From Leucaena leucocephala (lineage: Eukaryota; Streptophyta; Magnoliopsida; Fabales; Fabaceae), in assembly GCA_037074615.1 (NCBI GenBank), contig CM073551.1, positions 14,755,750 to 14,819,749 of the forward strand: 64,000 bases of DNA, given 5' to 3'. Under the pieces are notes generated by a model. That model made no database searches and was not told the DNA's origin. It saw only the letters and a list, made by a program, of their open reading frames with translations. This document shows, piece by piece, positions 24,916 to 35,718 of the stretch (position 1 is the stretch's first letter; the number at the start of each line of letters is the position of its first letter). The translations under genes and the position numbers were made by a program.

Positions 24916-25120
24916 GTCACGACGAGAAAGTAGTGTGGTCGCAACTAAGTTTTGCAAAAAGGTCTAGACGTGACTGGAAGATATGTGGGTTACGACTAAT
25001 AGGCAAAATGAGTATGGTCGGGACTAAAAAGTGATGAGGTCGCGGCTAGATAGTGTTTAGGTCACGACTAATGAACACAGACATCATAAAGTTGTGATAG
25101 AAGGATAGTTAGGTTGCGAC
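24916..25120. repeat. Decayed GTCGCGAC array in A4
   Basis: Nine motif positions are recognisable, starting at 24916, 24938, 24967, 24989, 25017, 25039, 25061, 25091 and 25113. Spacing is 22, 29, 22, 28, 22, 22, 30 and 22 bp. Most copies carry one or two changes such as GTCACGAC or GTCGCAAC, as expected from deamination of methylated CpG. Confidence 0.85.
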
Positions 25121-25632
25121 TATGGAATATAAAAGACGTTGAGATGTATGGAACCAAGTGGGCCAAGAGTTATGAAGGTCCAAGAGAGATTGAAATGATA
25201 TTTTAATAAAGTATAGTTACCCGGTCAGAGATAGAACTGGGAAAAGGATCAGATAAAGTAAAGGTTATCCAGAATCGTGAGGTGGCATGAAAAGATATCC
25301 TCATGGGACCCACAAGATGCCACATGGCATTGAGTTAATGGAAAGAGAAAAAGTAGAAAATGGTAAAGGACAAGTGGCACAATCTCAGCCGCTTATTCTA
25401 GGAAAAGACTCTGGAATTCTCTGGAAGCACTGAGTCAGCATGTGAGGTATCCCAAGGGCCCACCAAGGTGCCACCTAAGCATGTGAGGTGTCCCTTGATG
25501 ATGTCATAAGTGATGAGTCATTGGGGATGGTGATGTCATCATGGTGAGGTAAGCAAAGCTTCTTGAGGAAGCAAGCGATATGAGCCATTCATCGAGATTT
25601 GATCTGGGCCATCCATTCCATTTTGCCTCCAC

Positions 25633-25640
25633 TATAAATA
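25633..25640 (+). promoter_or_regulatory. TATA box of LTR A4
   Basis: TATAAATA followed by CCCCC. A GA-rich leader (25676-25740) follows, and TGAGTCA lies about 200 bp upstream (25433). Confidence 0.72.
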
Positions 25641-26557
25641 CCCCCACCCCCTTGCCATTCCATTCATGGCTCAAGGCAAGAAAGAAGTAGAGAGAAGAGA
25701 GAGAGAGAAAGAGAGAAAGAAAGGAAGGGAAAGAAGGAGTTCTGGCTGGGCTAGGAGTAGCCTGAAGAGTTTGGGAATAAGGTAATTCATTCTAGTCCCT
25801 GCTCTAATAAATTAGAGTATTATTCTTATGAATTCAGTAGCAATAATAGAGGAATATCTCTCTATAAGGTTAGCCGTGGATAGAAGGAAAGTTAGGGGAT
25901 GGACGGGATAGGGGTATTATCTCAAGATAAGCTTGAGTTAAGTGGAGTTATGCTGGATAAAATAATAATAAAATATTATTATGATATGTATAGGCTCTGG
26001 CCTATGGAAAGGTGGAACCTCATATCAAAGGTTAAGGAAAGCTGCATGCCAGGTAGTGGACTTACCCATTCTTGTATGCTTGATGTATATGTTTGTGTGT
26101 TAATATGTTTATGATATGTGATGATGATGTATGCTCTACCTTTTTATGAGTTGATAGTTATGCATAATAGTGATAGGCATGGAGCATGAAAGTATGCAAA
26201 TAATTATTAAAGAAGGATAAAGGAGACACATATCATGCACTTGCATTCATCTTGTATGCATTGAATGGTACCGTTTACTACTGAGATTTCCCCAGAAATC
26301 TCACCCCTACCTTTTCCAACCATAACAGGGTGCTGGGTTGGAGAATATGGAGCTAGAAAAGTAAGGATGTTTCAATAAGTCTTCGATAAATACTTTTGTG
26401 AAGTCATATTTTCCTTCAAAAGTTATTTCTCATTTGTCGAATAACTTATCAAATAACCACCTTATCGATAAGTTTATCGATAAATGCTCTTTGTCAATTA
26501 CCTTTCTTGAAATCTTTTCTCAATTAATTATCATCATTAAAACATTATAGTCTAACA

Positions 26558-26573
26558 TTTCTCTCTCTTTTTG
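26558..26573 (-). promoter_or_regulatory. Polypurine tract of unit 1
   Basis: Read on the minus strand it is CAAAAAGAGAGAGAAA, directly before the LTR start TGTTAGACT. It would prime plus-strand DNA synthesis. The matching tract of unit 2 is CAAAAAGGGGGAAAA. Confidence 0.75.
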
Positions 26574-27499
26574 ATGATGTCAAAACTTAATTGAGAAGCT
26601 TTGAAAATATTGAGTTGTAATGTATATTAGTTGAGTACTGATCAAAGAAAAGACATATAATATCAGAAGGCATATTAGTAAATGCACGAATTTAAATATA
26701 GAGAAGCATATCATAGAAGTAAGTTTTTCATTCAGTTCAAATATTTAATTACACCAAAGCAAACAATTATAAAGGATTACAAAATCAACCGAAACAGTTC
26801 ATCTCTACCCCTTTTTGATATCTATAAAAAACAAAGTCTTGAAGTCCTGAAAATGGAGCCTTGAGAAGGAGGTATATTGTAGGTTGGCTGAGAGGTTGAT
26901 GGATGAGTTGGGTTTGAACTAAGACGAGGGTTAGAGGCAATTTGACTCTTTAAATCAGTCACTTCTTGTTTCAAAAATTTGATGGCCTATGTTTGCAGCT
27001 CAATAATATATAGGAGGCCCATTTTATCCTTGCTGGCTTGAATCCCTTTTTCAACCTCTGAGATAATCTTGTTCTCTAAGGATTGTTCAAACTCATTGAC
27101 AGCTGAGGAATATTAGAATAAGAAGAATTCATACTTGTTATAAGTTAAGCCAATAAGTCTTCTTTAAAGCTTCTAAGTTCTTGTTGAACTATATTGTGTA
27201 CAGCTGCCTGAGCAAAAGAAGGTGTAGTGGAAGGACCAGTAGGAGCGCTGAAGATTCGACTTCATTTTGTTCATAGTCTACTTCCCTTTTTGAGGATTTT
27301 TTCCTCCATTAGTCAGTGGTAGAGAAATCCTCATCCGATAAATATGCTTAGCCCTAAATCTTAGTATCTTCACTTTTTTCTCCATTTTTTCTAGATATTC
27401 TATGTTATAATGTTGAAGGAAGAGAGAACTTAGTTGAGGATAAGACATTAGAGTGGACTTAGTTTTTGAAAAGTAGAAATTCCTTATCTTAGTGTAAAT

Positions 27500-30096
27500 T
27501 GAAACATCCTTCCTTAGACTCCTCAGAGTACACTTGCGGAAGCAATATTAGCTTGATTATATCTTAACTTAAGCCCAGAAATTCAAAATTTCACTCTTAA
27601 GTTCCTTATTCTGAACCTTTAATTTGAAAATTAATTAATCTCATTATACACAACCAAATGAGGCTTATTACCTATCCACGTAATGCCCCAGATGTGTACT
27701 ACTGGCTCACCAAATTTCATAGCCAAACTCCTTCGTTTACTAGGTCAAACTGAGGTCAAACCACTGCTACCTCAGGACCTGCGAATTTCCCCTTAATTTA
27801 CCATACATAAATTGAATATGCCAAACAATACTTATCATTGAATAACATAATGTCATACAGCATGGCATACACAACAAGACATATACATAATCTTGCTATC
27901 TCTATTACATCTCTTTCTGCCTAAACTCCGGCAGCATAACCGCTACGCTTCATCTGTACAAAGAACTGAACTGTACTGATTCGGTAATTCCCTCATGAGA
28001 ACTACCATTCTACGTAGTACCCAGGAAAGACTAGATGAACCGGCTAGGTCCACTCACTTCTAGCCTCCTTAGACAGCACTACGTACACAGTACTTATCAT
28101 ATACTGATGTTCAGTCTTTACTTCGGCAGCATAACGGCGTCTCCTAGGATTCTCAAAATCCACTTCAGCATAACCTCCCTGTAATGGGTTATGGATGGGG
28201 ATGAGATTCGGGGGAATCTCAGTAGCAACAATCATAACAATATATGTAATGAAGTGTGATAGTGCTTGCTTGTGATTGTGTACAGATAAGTATGCTGCGT
28301 GCTTCCATACTCAATAACATATGATCATAGCATTGCAGTAGAGCTTCAAGCATAACATATAAGACAACAATCCAACCAAACAATAGCACAACAAATCACA
28401 AAGCCATTACATAAAAGCTAGGATTAGTTACTACCTCAAAGGCTTAGCATAGCTCTACTATCTCTATTCTGCTTCCAGCTCCGCCAGAACTTCCTTTCTT
28501 TCTTTCTTCCTCTCACTTTCTCTCTCTAGCACCTCCTCCTCTCTCTAAAAGGCTCAAAACCGTGGGATGCATGAAATGGGAGGGGGAGGGGGTATTTATA
28601 GTTTCCTTCAATGGCATTCCTGTAATTTTGAAGCCATATGAACTTGTGGTCCTGGTTTTTCCTGGAATTTCCTATTTTCTTTTATTCCTTTTTACTGCAT
28701 CATGCATGACATCATCCAGGACACCTCACCGGGACACCTCAGCGCCACATTTATCACATGTCTGAAATCCTGGACACCTCAGCAGCTGACTCACCGGTCC
28801 AGTCTCTTGCCTCGTAAAGCGTGTCCTCAGCTTTATCTGCTTTCTCCAGACTAATGCCATGTGGCGCCTGGAATAGACCTTGCACGCTTCCCAATGCTAT
28901 CCAGATAAGTCCCAGACTTATCTGATCACCTCCTCGGTTTTCGTGCCAACCGAGTAACTTTACTTTACTGAAAAGTCATTAAATCATTATTTTAATGCCA
29001 CTTTTCCCCCTGAATCACTGGGCCTGCGTTTTTGGGCCTGGAAATATCATCTTGGGTCTCTGATCCAGCCCAAGTACTCTGATGGCACGATTCCCAAGAA
29101 ACACCCCTTGGCAAATTACCAAAATACCCTTAGTCTCTCTCTCTTTACTTTATTAGGTCTAGGGGCATTATTGTCTTTTCCCATCTTACCAGAGTATTCT
29201 TTGACCCTGGTCAACTATCCAGATAACTTCCCTGGACTGTCTAACCTTAGGCAAATGACTAAAATACCCTTTACTCATTCTTCATCTGTTCTATAACATA
29301 GGGGCATTTTTGTCATTTCGCACCTTTTTCCCGGACACCGGCCCCTTTTACCACTGAACTGATATTATGGGCCTGGGCCTTCCCTGGTGTCACTAAAGGC
29401 CTTAGAAACACTATACGGCCCCCTGGCCACAGTCCGATCATCCCTATCGGAACTGCTTTTTCTTTACCGATTATAACTGTAAATTCCCATCTTCAGGAAT
29501 TTTTACAGAAAAATCGGGACCTCAAATCAAAATTCTGTGACTCCTCATTCAACCCGGAATTCTTTTCTCTATCTCCCGGTATTTTCAGATATTTTATCCG
29601 GACCGGGCTGTTTTGGCCTGAAAAAGCACTCACGCGCACACTTTTCCAAAATGACCATTTTACCCCTGGTCACATTTCTAATTCTTTCATACACATAGAG
29701 ACCTCATATGCACATTTCACAGTTCAGTGAAATGATCAGCATAATTTTCTCTATTTTCTGGCAAAATATGGTACTCATCGGCTACCAGCCCAATCTTTCC
29801 CATAATTACGATTTTGCCCCTGCATTCTCTTTCTAGCATCTATTCTCATCTTCTTATCCTTCATCTTAAGTTCTAGAAATTCTCTTTCAATAACTCATCC
29901 CTTAAACTCTTCGGGAGTCATCATTAATTGAAAGGCTCGACAACCTGCCCATATCAGGTTATCTTACACAGGAGCCAGCCCATATTAAGCTACCTGCAGA
30001 ATTCCTAGGCTTGAGACTTAGGACATTTCTCACATTCCTCGTCTTGGACCTAGATGAACTGTCCCGATCTCCTAGACCAAAAATCGGGATGTTACA
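27500..30096 (-). mobile_element. Family A solo LTR (copy A5)
   Basis: The LTR is 2597 bp on the minus strand, between TGAAACATCC (left) and GGGATGTTACA (right). TAAAT flanks it at 27495-27499 and 30097-30101. It splits the second ORF of unit 1; the intact paralogue of the target is in unit 2 near 45040. A minus-strand TATAAATA box is at 28593-28600, the stem-loop at 28202-28221. Confidence 0.93.
28593..28600 (-). promoter_or_regulatory. TATA box of LTR A5
   Basis: TATAAATA followed by CCCCC on the minus strand, with a GA-rich leader (28490-28550 read leftward). Confidence 0.7.
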
Positions 30097-30953
30097 TAAA
30101 TCAAATCCCCAATGTTGATCTTCTCCCCACTAATTATCCTTGCCAACAACCTATAATCTTCCTGAGTCATATAAGTGAAGCTGCTAGACTTGTTGACCAT
30201 GATTCTCGAGTATAAGTAGTAGATTATCCTATGATAATTAAACATGTCCTTGGGTACAAATTTTAGATCACTCGAGAAATTTTCTTTCAGCATTAAGATC
30301 TCAAAAATCTTCCTCATGGATAATTGTGGCTTCTCCTCAAAGTCTGTTGTCTTCAACAATGAGTTGATCATATTTAAATCCAGCCAGATTTCTCTTCCTC
30401 TTAATATGTGATCAGGTGACTACTTATCAACTCACCATCATCACTACCTCATTAATTATTTTCATATTGCAATAAAATCTTCTGACAACTTTAGGGCAAT
30501 ATGAAAGATTTACTCCCATCCAATTTTCATAATGCTTCATAGGGTTGCTTAGATCCAACTTAGTCTTGTCGTTGTACTTTAAATAATCTAAACCACAATA
30601 ATGATAGAACATAATTTCCTATAGGCAAAGTCTGCCTTAAGCTTCCCCTTATCTACCCCTTGGTCTAGATTACCAGTAAGCAGTGGTAGAGAGGCAAAGT
30701 TTGAGAATGGAGGAGAATAAGATGAATGATGAGTAGAAGAAGATGGAGACTCAGAATTACCATTCATTATCTTACTTTTTGAGACACACTGAGAGCTATA
30801 TCGGGCTAGGATTTGCATATGAGCTTGTGGTGCAGAAGGAGTCACATTCTTTGAAGAGCTCTTATCCTTTGTTGCCTTAGGCTTCGATGAACTCCCTCTT
30901 TTCTTCTCCCTTCCCTTTTCTAACCCAACTTCTGATACCTTGGTTTTGGCCAT

Positions 30954-31852
30954 TGATTGACTGATAGAGTGTTGAACTGTGGAGGTTTAGCGATGACGAG
31001 AAGGATAAGCAAAGGATTTTTTAGAGAGGTATATTTTGGAATGTTGGGGGAAAGATTTCAGACTGCTTTGATTGATTGGAAGGAGTTATAGAAACGGTTA
31101 TGAACTTTGAGTCTAGAGAATCTGATAGATTTTTCAAATAGGGTTTTAATGAATTAAACAACAACGGTCATCAATAAATACTTGATAATTTATCAATAAG
31201 TCCTTCGACAAGTACATTATTCAAAATGTTTATCGATAAATCTTCAAACACCGTAAGAAATTTATCCAATAGCTCTTTGATAAGTCTCCTTATCGATGAA
31301 TTATTCGATAAATTACTACCTTTTTCAATAAAATCATCCCTAATTTATCAAAGAATTCTTGCATAAATATCTTTATTGAAAGTTATTATATCAAAATATT
31401 TAGTTATTTTACCAAAAATACTTTATTTGTCGAATAGCTTTTTGATAAGTAGCCTTATCAACAAGTTGTTCGATAAATTTCAGCACTTATTCAGAAATTT
31501 TATCGAATAACATTTGGATAAGTATTTTTATTGAAGAATTCATCGATGAAAAGCAACATAGAACACTTTGTTAAAACAATTCGTTCTTATCGAATACGTA
31601 GTCAAAAAATAACTTTATCGAATAGGTTTTTGAAAAGATTGAGTTAATTGAATGTTCAGTTTATCTTATGTTTATCGAAGCTGTTATTGATAACCTTTTC
31701 AATAAGTTCATGTCATTAAAAAAGATTGAATGATGTTTTAAAACACATGAACTTTTAAGAACAATATCTTTAAAATATGATGCATCAAAAGAAGATCAAA
31801 AGCACATAAACACATATAGCATCAAAAGAAGATCAAAAGCACATAAACACTC
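30954..31852 (-). other. Dyad-rich leader upstream of the second ORF, unit 1
   Basis: No coding frame is convincing. From 31180 to 31700 there are many TTATCGA and TCGATAA half-sites, often paired around ATCGAT, like those inside LTR1-LTR3. A 32-bp direct repeat (31782-31813 and 31819-31850) lies at the edge of the C3 insertion. The place suggests a separate promoter for the second ORF; this is inference. Confidence 0.55.
31782..31850. repeat. 32-bp direct repeat
   Basis: Two identical copies (31782-31813, 31819-31850) of a sequence beginning GCATCAAAAGAAGATC, separated by ATATA. The corresponding place in unit 2 (about 46935-46970) has only one. Confidence 0.88.
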
Positions 31853-34204
31853 TGTTGGAAATTGTGCCCTAGGGGCCAATCATTGTATCAGGTTATCACA
31901 TTATTTGCATGTTTACTGTGATGACCATCCTTGGATAACTCATGATCTTATCCTAAATGTCCCTGGTCGGTCATCTATGCGGGAGCAAAGATGAAATAAG
32001 ACCAGTATGACTTTGAAGATATATAGAGATATAAATCAAAGTCATAAGCACATGTAAGAGTACAGGGTGTTGGACCGACCCGCAATGAGAGAGCTGCATG
32101 GGTCAAGTCATAAGCTTCTCTCATATACAAGCCATGTCACTATGCCCTTTGACCTGAGATCATCATGGATTCCTACATGACAAACGCTTAGCTTTGACCT
32201 AGTCAAAAGTCACTTTTGACCGAGTGATCATAAAGGCTATGCTCGGGCTTAGTGGTTTTTCATGCGGAGGAATGTGAATGGTCAAGATGGAATTTGTCCC
32301 TCACATTCGTAGAGAGATATTACTGGGCCCCTCGATGAGTGAGTCTGAGAAATGTATGGCCATACTGGAATGGAAGGGTAGTTCCATTTCTATATTCAGA
32401 CTACTCAGGGATCGAGAAAGTAACGGTCAGGAAAGGAGGATGACGTTCTCCATGCCTCATCCTTGACTGAAATATCGTGTGACAAAAGGGACGTGATATG
32501 GTTGTATGAAAGGTTACATCGTTTATCGATCCTCATATGTTTTGGGTAGTCGTAATGCCTTACTAGAGACCGCTTACGACTTGTGGGTCAGTATAGTAAC
32601 TGGGCCACTACCAACTTCATATGGGCCTACAGGGTCGCACACAAAACAGCCCAATGCGAGCTATGATGTCCAGATTCATTGAATCTAAGAGATTTCTAGA
32701 TTCAATGAATAATCTAGGGTGGATATATATTTTATATATATATAAATTAGTTTATATAAATATTATATATATAATATAAGAGATATTTGTAAGATTTAAT
32801 TTATAAGGATAAATTAAATCTCTATCAATTTTGAATTTGAATTTAAATGGATATGATCTAATTGAATTTGAAATTCAAATTGATAAGATATCTCAAATTT
32901 GATTTATGAGAATAAATCAAATATAATTCTGTCTTATCTTTATTTTAAATTAAATAAATAGGTGAATTAAATCTGTGGGACGGATTTAATATAAACCATA
33001 TTTATTTAATCAGTTTCTTATTAAATTATGCAATATATGATATTGTATTAATTCAGAATTAATATAAGATTAATTCTAAAGCCCGGCCCTATTAGAAGCC
33101 CGATAGCTTCCTATATATTTGACATTAGGAGCTAGGGTTCAACACACAATATAGATCTCTTCACACACATTCAGTCGTGAGAAAAGGGGGCAGGGAGAGT
33201 GCAAAAGGTTTGCACATAAGAAACTGCCGAGATAGAGATGGTGAGGACGGAATCTCTAGAAAGCCCTAGAGGGACAAGAGGCGCTAGCACGTCGTTCGCG
33301 ATTGGAACGCTGTGTTGGAAATCGTGCCCTAGGGGCCAATCATTGTCTTATGAACATTATTGATTTATGAATTTATTAATTGAGTTATCATATTATTTGC
33401 ATGTTTACTATGATGACCATCCTTGGATAATTCATGATATTATCCTAAATGTCCCTGGTCGATCATCTATGTGGGAGCACAGATGAAATAAGACCAGTAT
33501 GACTTTGAAGATGTATAGAGATATAAATCAAAGTCATAAGCACATGTAAGAGTACAGGGTGTTGGACCGACCCGCTATGAGAGAACTGCATGGGTAACGT
33601 CATAAGCTTCTCTCATATACAAACCATGTCAATATGCCCTTTGACCTGAGATCATCATGGATTCCTACATGACAAAACGCTCAGCTTTGACCTAGTCAAA
33701 AGTCACTTTTGACCGAGTGATCATAAAGACTATGTTTGGGCTTAGTGGTTTTTCATGCGGAGGAATGTGAATGGTCAAGATGGAATTTGTCCCTCACATT
33801 CGTGGAGAGATATTACTGGGCCCCTCGATGAGTGAGTCTGAGAAATGTATGGCCATACTGTAATGGAAAGGTAGTTCCATTTCTATAGTCAGACTACTCA
33901 GGGATCGAGAAAGTAACGGTCGGGAATAGGAGGATGACATTATCCATGCCTCATCCATGACCAAAATATCGCGTGACAGAAGGGACATGATATGGTTGTA
34001 TAAAAGGTTACATCGTTTATCGATCCTCATATGATTTGGGTAGTTGTTATGTCTTGCTAGAGACCGCTTGCGACTTGTGGGCTAGTATAGCAAATGGCCC
34101 ACTGCCAACTTCATATGGGCCTACAGGGTCGCACACAAAATAGCCCAACACGAGCTATGATGTCCAGATTCATTGAATCTAAGACATGTCCAGATTCAAT
34201 GAAA

Positions 34205-34295
34205 GATCCAGGTGAATGTATATATATATTTATTTATATTTATATTCGTATATATATAAATTCGTATATATATATATATTATATATATGAGATAT
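34205..34295. repeat. AT-rich microsatellite in C4
   Basis: TA and TTTA runs interrupted by TTCGTATATATA. The corresponding block in C1 (9735-9785) is shorter. Confidence 0.8.
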
Positions 34296-34360
34296 ATGAG
34301 ATTTAATTTATAAGGATAAATTAAATCCCTATCATGTTTGAATTCGAAATTCAAATTGAT

Positions 34361-34633
34361 AGGATATCTCATATAAGAGATATTTATAAGATTTAATTTA
34401 TAAGGATAAATTAAATCTCTATCACGTTTGAAATTCGAAATTCAAATTGATAGGATATCTCATATAAGAGATATTTATAAGATTTAATTTATAAGGATAA
34501 ATTAAATCTCTATCACGTTTGAAATTCGAAATTCAAATTGATAGGATATCTCATATAAGAGATATTTATAAGATTTAATTTATAAGGATAAATTAAATCT
34601 CTATCACGTTTGAAATTCGAAATTTAAATTGAT
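34361..34633. repeat. 91-bp tandem repeat in C4
   Basis: AGGATATCTCATATAAG recurs at 34361, 34452 and 34543 and, diverging, at 34634, giving three full 91-bp units and a partial one before. The unit holds an inverted repeat (TTTAATTTATAAGGATAAA and AAATTCGAAATTCAAATT). C1, C2 and C3 have the sequence once. Confidence 0.93.
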
Positions 34634-35390
34634 AGGATATCTCAAACTTGATTTATGGGAATAAATCAAATATAACTCAGTCTCATCTTTATTTAAAGTT
34701 AAATAAATAAGTAATTAAATCTGTGGGACGGATTTAATATTATTTTATTTAATTAGTTTCTTATAAAATTATACAATATATGATATTGTATCAATTCGGA
34801 ATTAATATAAGATTAACTCCAAAATCCAATTAGGTCAGGTGGAAAAACGCATAGCATCCTCTATATCTGATTGGAGGAGCTACGTTTGAAAATAACACAG
34901 AACACAAAAGGCCGAACGGAATCTGCAAAAGGTTTGCAGACAAGAAACTGCCGAAATAGAGACGGAGACTTGTGAAAGCCTTGGAGGGACAGGAGACGCT
35001 AGCACGTCGTTCGTGGTTGGAACGCTGTTCGTGTGGATACCAGTAGAGGAAGCCGACCTGAGGCGTCGACTTCTTGTGATCGGAAAGAGACCACCGTCTG
35101 CGGAGAGAATCTGTGAAGGTCGCTGAGGAACACTCCGTCGATTTCTTGCGATCAGAAAGAGATCACCACCCACGTAGAGAAGCTGTGAAATTCGCTGAGC
35201 AACACTAAGGGTAAGGATTCTTTCCACTTGACTTAAACACATACGGCAGATCCTGGCAAGGAATGGAAAATTTTTAAAGTTTATTTCCGCTGCGTGTCTT
35301 CCAATTCCTTACACGCTGTTCGTGTGGATACCGGTAGAGGAAGCCGATCTGAGTTGTCGACTTCTACGATACGACCAGACACGAAGCAAG

Positions 35391-35597
35391 GTCGCGACCA
35401 GAACACGCTGAGGTCGCGACCATACGGGCATCTGAACGTCAGAAATCCAAAAAGAAGAGGCAGGTCGCGACTTGAAGCTGACGAGGTCGCGACTACAAAC
35501 TCCAGAGACGTCAGGTCGTGACGAGAAGCATAGGAGGTCGCGACTAAAAGGTTCCAGAGGCGAAGAGTCGCGACTAGTGGACACTGAGGTCGCGACC
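35391..35597. repeat. GTCGCGAC array in C3
   Basis: Eight motif positions with the C2 layout, seven exact and one GTCGTGAC. This copy belongs to the outer LTR C3, past the C4 insertion. Confidence 0.9.
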
Positions 35598-35718
35598 AAA
35601 GCTTGAAACCGAAGGTAACACTTCTTTCTCCTTGACTTAAACACATTCGGTAGATCCTGGCTGGGAATGGAAAAATTTTTAAAGTTAATTTCCGCTGCGT
35701 GTCTTCCAATTCCCTTCA

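Larger units (their letters stand above)
24693..26374 (+). mobile_element. Family A solo LTR (copy A4)
   Basis: The LTR is 1682 bp, starts TGTAACATCCCAATTTTC and ends GGATGTTTCA. ATAAG flanks it at 24688-24692 and 26375-26379. LTR2 and LTR3 show the matching unoccupied sites at about 43715-43730 and 60880-60890. A TATAAATA box is at 25633-25640, the stem-loop at 26282-26303. It carries a decayed GTCGCGAC array. It is shorter than its relatives, mainly in the 3' half. Confidence 0.93.
22322..26557 (-). mobile_element. LTR1 of the Sirevirus-like array
   Basis: On the minus strand it starts TGTTAGACT (right end, 26557) and ends near '...TAGCC'; the last few bases at the left are lost at the A3 junction. 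Without LTR A4 it is about 2.55 kb. It contains many TTATCGAATA/TTCGATAAAT dyads (23180-23560, 24360-24690, 26375-26500). A minus-strand TATAAAAG box lies at 22945-22952. It belongs to the same subfamily as LTR4. Confidence 0.82.
26805..30953 (-). pseudogene. Second ORF of unit 1: putative plant transposon protein domain plus coiled coil, broken
   Basis: The frame starts MAKTKVSEVGLEKGREKKRG at 30953, a basic, Ser/Lys-rich N-terminus. It continues LDYLKYNDKTKLDLSNPMKH, NWMGVNLSYCP and SLLKTTDFEEKPQLSMRKI up to INIGDLIY at 30097. LTR A5 then interrupts it, and it resumes at 27499 with TKIRNFYFSKTKSTLMSYPQ and HIYRMRISLPLTNGGK. The C-terminus contains a probable coiled coil (NEFEQSLENKIISEVEKGIQ). 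Several frame changes and stops exist; the last stop is near 26805. The pattern recalls the Pfam 'putative plant transposon protein' domain (from memory). Its place between gag and the polypurine tract is where Sireviruses carry an env-like ORF, but no membrane or signal segment is seen. Its role is unknown. Confidence 0.65.
33313..35313 (+). mobile_element. Family C LTR (copy C4) nested in C3
   Basis: The LTR is 2001 bp, starts TGTTGGAAATCGTGCCC and ends TTCCAATTCCTTACA. CGCTG flanks it at 33308-33312 and 35314-35318, and the C3 sequence is continuous on removal. It lacks the GTCGCGAC array found in C1-C3. It carries a 91-bp tandem repeat not expanded in its relatives. Confidence 0.95.
31853..35718 (+). 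mobile_element. Family C LTR (copy C3, outer), interrupted by C4
   Basis: The LTR starts TGTTGGAAATTGTGCCC and ends TTCCAATTCCCTTCA. Without C4 it is about 1.86 kb. Left flank (CACTC) and right flank (TAATG) do not match. The left flank is Sirevirus interior and the right flank is the middle of LTR A6, so the flanks were joined by deletion or recombination. A GTCGCGAC array lies at about 35391-35597. Confidence 0.87.

Noticed and set aside
34094..34306. 70-residue frame ending in an Ile/Tyr-rich tail
   Set aside because: The tail is a TA microsatellite in LTR C4.
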